Assembly (NCBI GenBank): GCA_903898335.1
Contig: CAIUEV010000100.1
Location: 1-6,594 of the forward strand
Direction: 5' to 3'
Source: an uncultured bacterium
GTDB taxonomy: Bacteria > Patescibacteriota > Minisyncoccia > CAIUEV01
Length of the DNA: 6,594 nt
Made by a program: the position numbers and the translations under genes. The notes under the pieces were generated by a model, which saw only the letters and a program-made list of their open reading frames with translations, ran no database searches and had not been told where the DNA came from. Numbering within the stretch: the stretch's first letter is position 1; the number at the start of each line of letters is the position of its first letter. Positions 4,824 to 6,594 of this stretch are shown here, piece after piece.

Positions 4824-6594
4824 TTATTTTGAATCGTTTGTTTTAAAAACCGCAATGGAGTCGCTTGAATAAATTAAATCAAAACGATTAGACTTCCAAA
4901 AAAGGAAGTCGTCTCCCTTGGGTTTTAATATAACATAATTTGTTTGAGTTTGTCCATAACACGTCTTTGACTGATTACTGTCGGGAACCGAGACCATCTC
5001 TCTCGGACACACATCGACGGTGTTATAAGGATCAACGGTTTCGTATTTGTAATCATAAGTGCGGGATATAAAATAATCATATCCTCGCTGCAGAAAAAAC
5101 TTTATCCAGCTGTCTCCGGCGATGGCACTGTGATCCTTTAACATGACGGCGTCGGTGGAAGTCTTCTCGGCCAGATACTTCGAAGCCTGGTACAGCTCCA
5201 CCGTCTCTTGAAATTTGTTAACAGAGCTATAAGAGGAACGAAAATCTTGCGTCCCGTCAAAAACAAAAATTCCGATCAAGATAAATAACGCCATCATCCA
5301 ATACTTTTCTTTCATTCTTTTTTTCAGCCACCCAAGAAAACCGAAAAGACCATAGGCCGCCAGAACGGTTAAGGGAAAAATCATATAAGTGGCTACTCTG
5401 CGACTCGGAATGGAAATATTGAAAATTTGCGGGAAAAAAGAAAGCAAAAACAGGGGTAAAAACCAACTGAAGACAAAAGCGGCTTTAATCCAAGAGAATG
5501 AGCGTACGATTAAGACAATACCGGCAAAGGAAAAAATAATCTTCAGCCAACCGAATTTCCCGGTCAGAGAAAGCCATTCAATTCCCGTGTGGCTTTCTTT
5601 AAGTGGCGCGCGAGCCACGGTCTCTACGGCATTATTAGACAAATAGAAGGGTATATAGACAAGCAATGGAACCGCTATGACAAAAAGAATCGTTAGCATA
5701 AAGGTAGGCGAAACGAACAGACTCCTAAGGGCCGAGCCAATTTCTGTGAAAATTCTTTTTCGTTCCTTTCGAAGGATAAAAACAGTTGAAGACAACCAAA
5801 AAATAAAGAAAAAAAGCAAATTGAAAAGTAACAAAAAAGAACTCAAGTGATGGGTATAGAGAATTCCCAGTAAAAGAAAAAATATTGTTGCAAGAATAGA
5901 GGGAAGAACCGAAAAACCGTCTTTTGAAAATTTCTCACTGATTTTTCGGAGCCAGACAGTCCCGAAAATAAAAGCGAGAATCAGAATAAGACAGAGGAGA
6001 TAATTACCGAAAGTATTACCCACGACTCCCCCGTTAACGTACCTTCCTTGAGGAGGATCAATGGCATAGTAGGCGCCGAAAAAGGCAAAAGCCAGAAGAG
6101 CGATTTTTTTCTTGCCGGTAAGCAGAAAAGTAAAAAAAGCGATGCTTAAAGTCGCCATTAAGTTGAAGAAAAAAAGAACGATAAGCGGCATAGCGGAAAG
6201 TAAACTTATGCCACTCAGGATTGAAATAAAAGCAAAAATCAAATGTTCGCCCACAATCACTTCGGAAGTGTCGTAGCTGGGAATCTTCCCTTCATTAACT
6301 ATATTTTGTGAAAAGTACATATGGTGTCCCAAGTCGGTATCTTGAGGCAGAACATCCGGAAGATAAAAAATTGTTCTGATTCCCACACTGAAAATCCAAA
6401 TAGCCGCCAAAGCCAAAAATAAACCTCTGTCCAAATTTTTGGGTGCGGATTTTTTTTCCTTTTTTGACAGGGGATTAACTAAAAAATAATTGATTAAAAA
6501 CAGGGCGGCGGTTACGGCAGCAGAGCCGATAAACAATGATTTAAAGCCAAATCCAACCCCCAATCGGCCAAGTATCAACATTAAAAAATCAACC
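4824..6594 (-). CDS. Polytopic membrane protein, GT-C-like glycosyltransferase candidate, probably 5' partial
   Basis: Numbering is from the ATG at 6579-6581, which gives 585 residues; the frame stays open to the window edge. About 13 membrane helices span residues 1-440, followed by an extracytoplasmic C-terminal domain (about 440-585) with two cysteines (525, 541) that could pair. Just after an early helix (53-72) comes PQDTDLGHHMYFSQNIV (79-95). An acidic D-x-D followed by His in the first external loop is typical of GT-C enzymes, which move sugars from lipid carriers to proteins or glycans. Other loop marks are PQGRYVNGGVVGN and YTHHLSS. The first residues, LGRLGVGFGFKSLF, look like the middle of a membrane region rather than a natural N-terminus, so more helices probably lie upstream. 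The C-terminus is 18 nt from the DksA-like gene. The glycosyltransferase role is inferred from topology and motif; substrate unknown. Confidence 0.75.
   Translation of the reverse strand, partial: VDFLMLILGRLGVGFGFKSLFIGSAAVTAALFLINYFLVNPLSKKEKKSAPKNLDRGLFLALAAIWIFSVGIRTIFYLPDVLPQDTDLGHHMYFSQNIVNEGKIPSYDTSEVIVGEHLIFAFISILSGISLLSAMPLIVLFFFNLMATLSIAFFTFLLTGKKKIALLAFAFFGAYYAIDPPQGRYVNGGVVGNTFGNYLLCLILILAFIFGTVWLRKISEKFSKDGFSVLPSILATIFFLLLGILYTHHLSSFLLLFNLLFFFIFWLSSTVFILRKERKRIFTEIGSALRSLFVSPTFMLTILFVIAVPLLVYIPFYLSNNAVETVARAPLKESHTGIEWLSLTGKFGWLKIIFSFAGIVLIVRSFSWIKAAFVFSWFLPLFLLSFFPQIFNISIPSRRVATYMIFPLTVLAAYGLFGFLGWLKKRMKEKYWMMALFILIGIFVFDGTQDFRSSYSSVNKFQETVELYQASKYLAEKTSTDAVMLKDHSAIAGDSWIKFFLQRGYDYFISRTYDYKYETVDPYNTVDVCPREMVSVPDSNQSKTCYGQTQTNYVILKPKGDDFLFWKSNRFDLIYSSDSIAVFKTNDSK

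Noticed and set aside
5389..5646. Plus-strand open frame opposite the large membrane protein
   Set aside because: It has no motif or independent support, and the opposite frame has continuous membrane helices.

Overview
The window carries ten protein-coding genes, all on the minus strand and densely packed. It most resembles a Candidate Phyla Radiation (Patescibacteria, Parcubacteria-like) genome. The evidence is AT-rich spacers, tiny two-helix pilin-like proteins in tandem, a DksA-type zinc-finger protein next to a primary sigma factor, and a large GT-C-like membrane protein. Nine visible start codons lack a properly spaced Shine-Dalgarno motif, and all ten stops are TAA or TAG. The assignment is inferred from gene content; there is no rRNA or other phylogenetic marker to confirm it.

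In transcription order (high to low coordinates) the layout is as follows. First comes a polytopic membrane protein with a GT-C-like acidic motif, probably cut at its N-terminus by the window edge. A TraR/DksA-type C4 zinc-finger protein follows, then the primary sigma factor RpoD with an unusual lysine-rich N-terminal tail. Only 8 nt after rpoD is a type IV prepilin-like protein with a cysteine-rich C-terminus. These four genes have short spacers (18, 32 and 8 nt) and could be one transcription unit.

An 89-nt spacer with a perfect TTGACA box then leads to khpA, a KH-domain RNA-binding protein with a charged C-terminal tail. It is followed by a 10-bp hairpin that looks like its terminator. 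Next is a run of four small two-helix proteins resembling T4SS pilins (TrbC/VirB2-like) and then thioredoxin, with spacers of 27, 29, 26 and 22 nt, probably one operon.

Functionally the window combines transcription and RNA control (RpoD, DksA-like protein, KhpA) with cell-surface functions (prepilin, pilin-like array, GT-C-like protein) and thiol redox chemistry (thioredoxin). The pilin-like array is the least understood part. The 52 nt beyond thioredoxin (1-52) hold no gene I can support. There is no gene-free stretch over 300 nt, and I see no tRNA, rRNA, CRISPR array, insertion sequence or attachment site.
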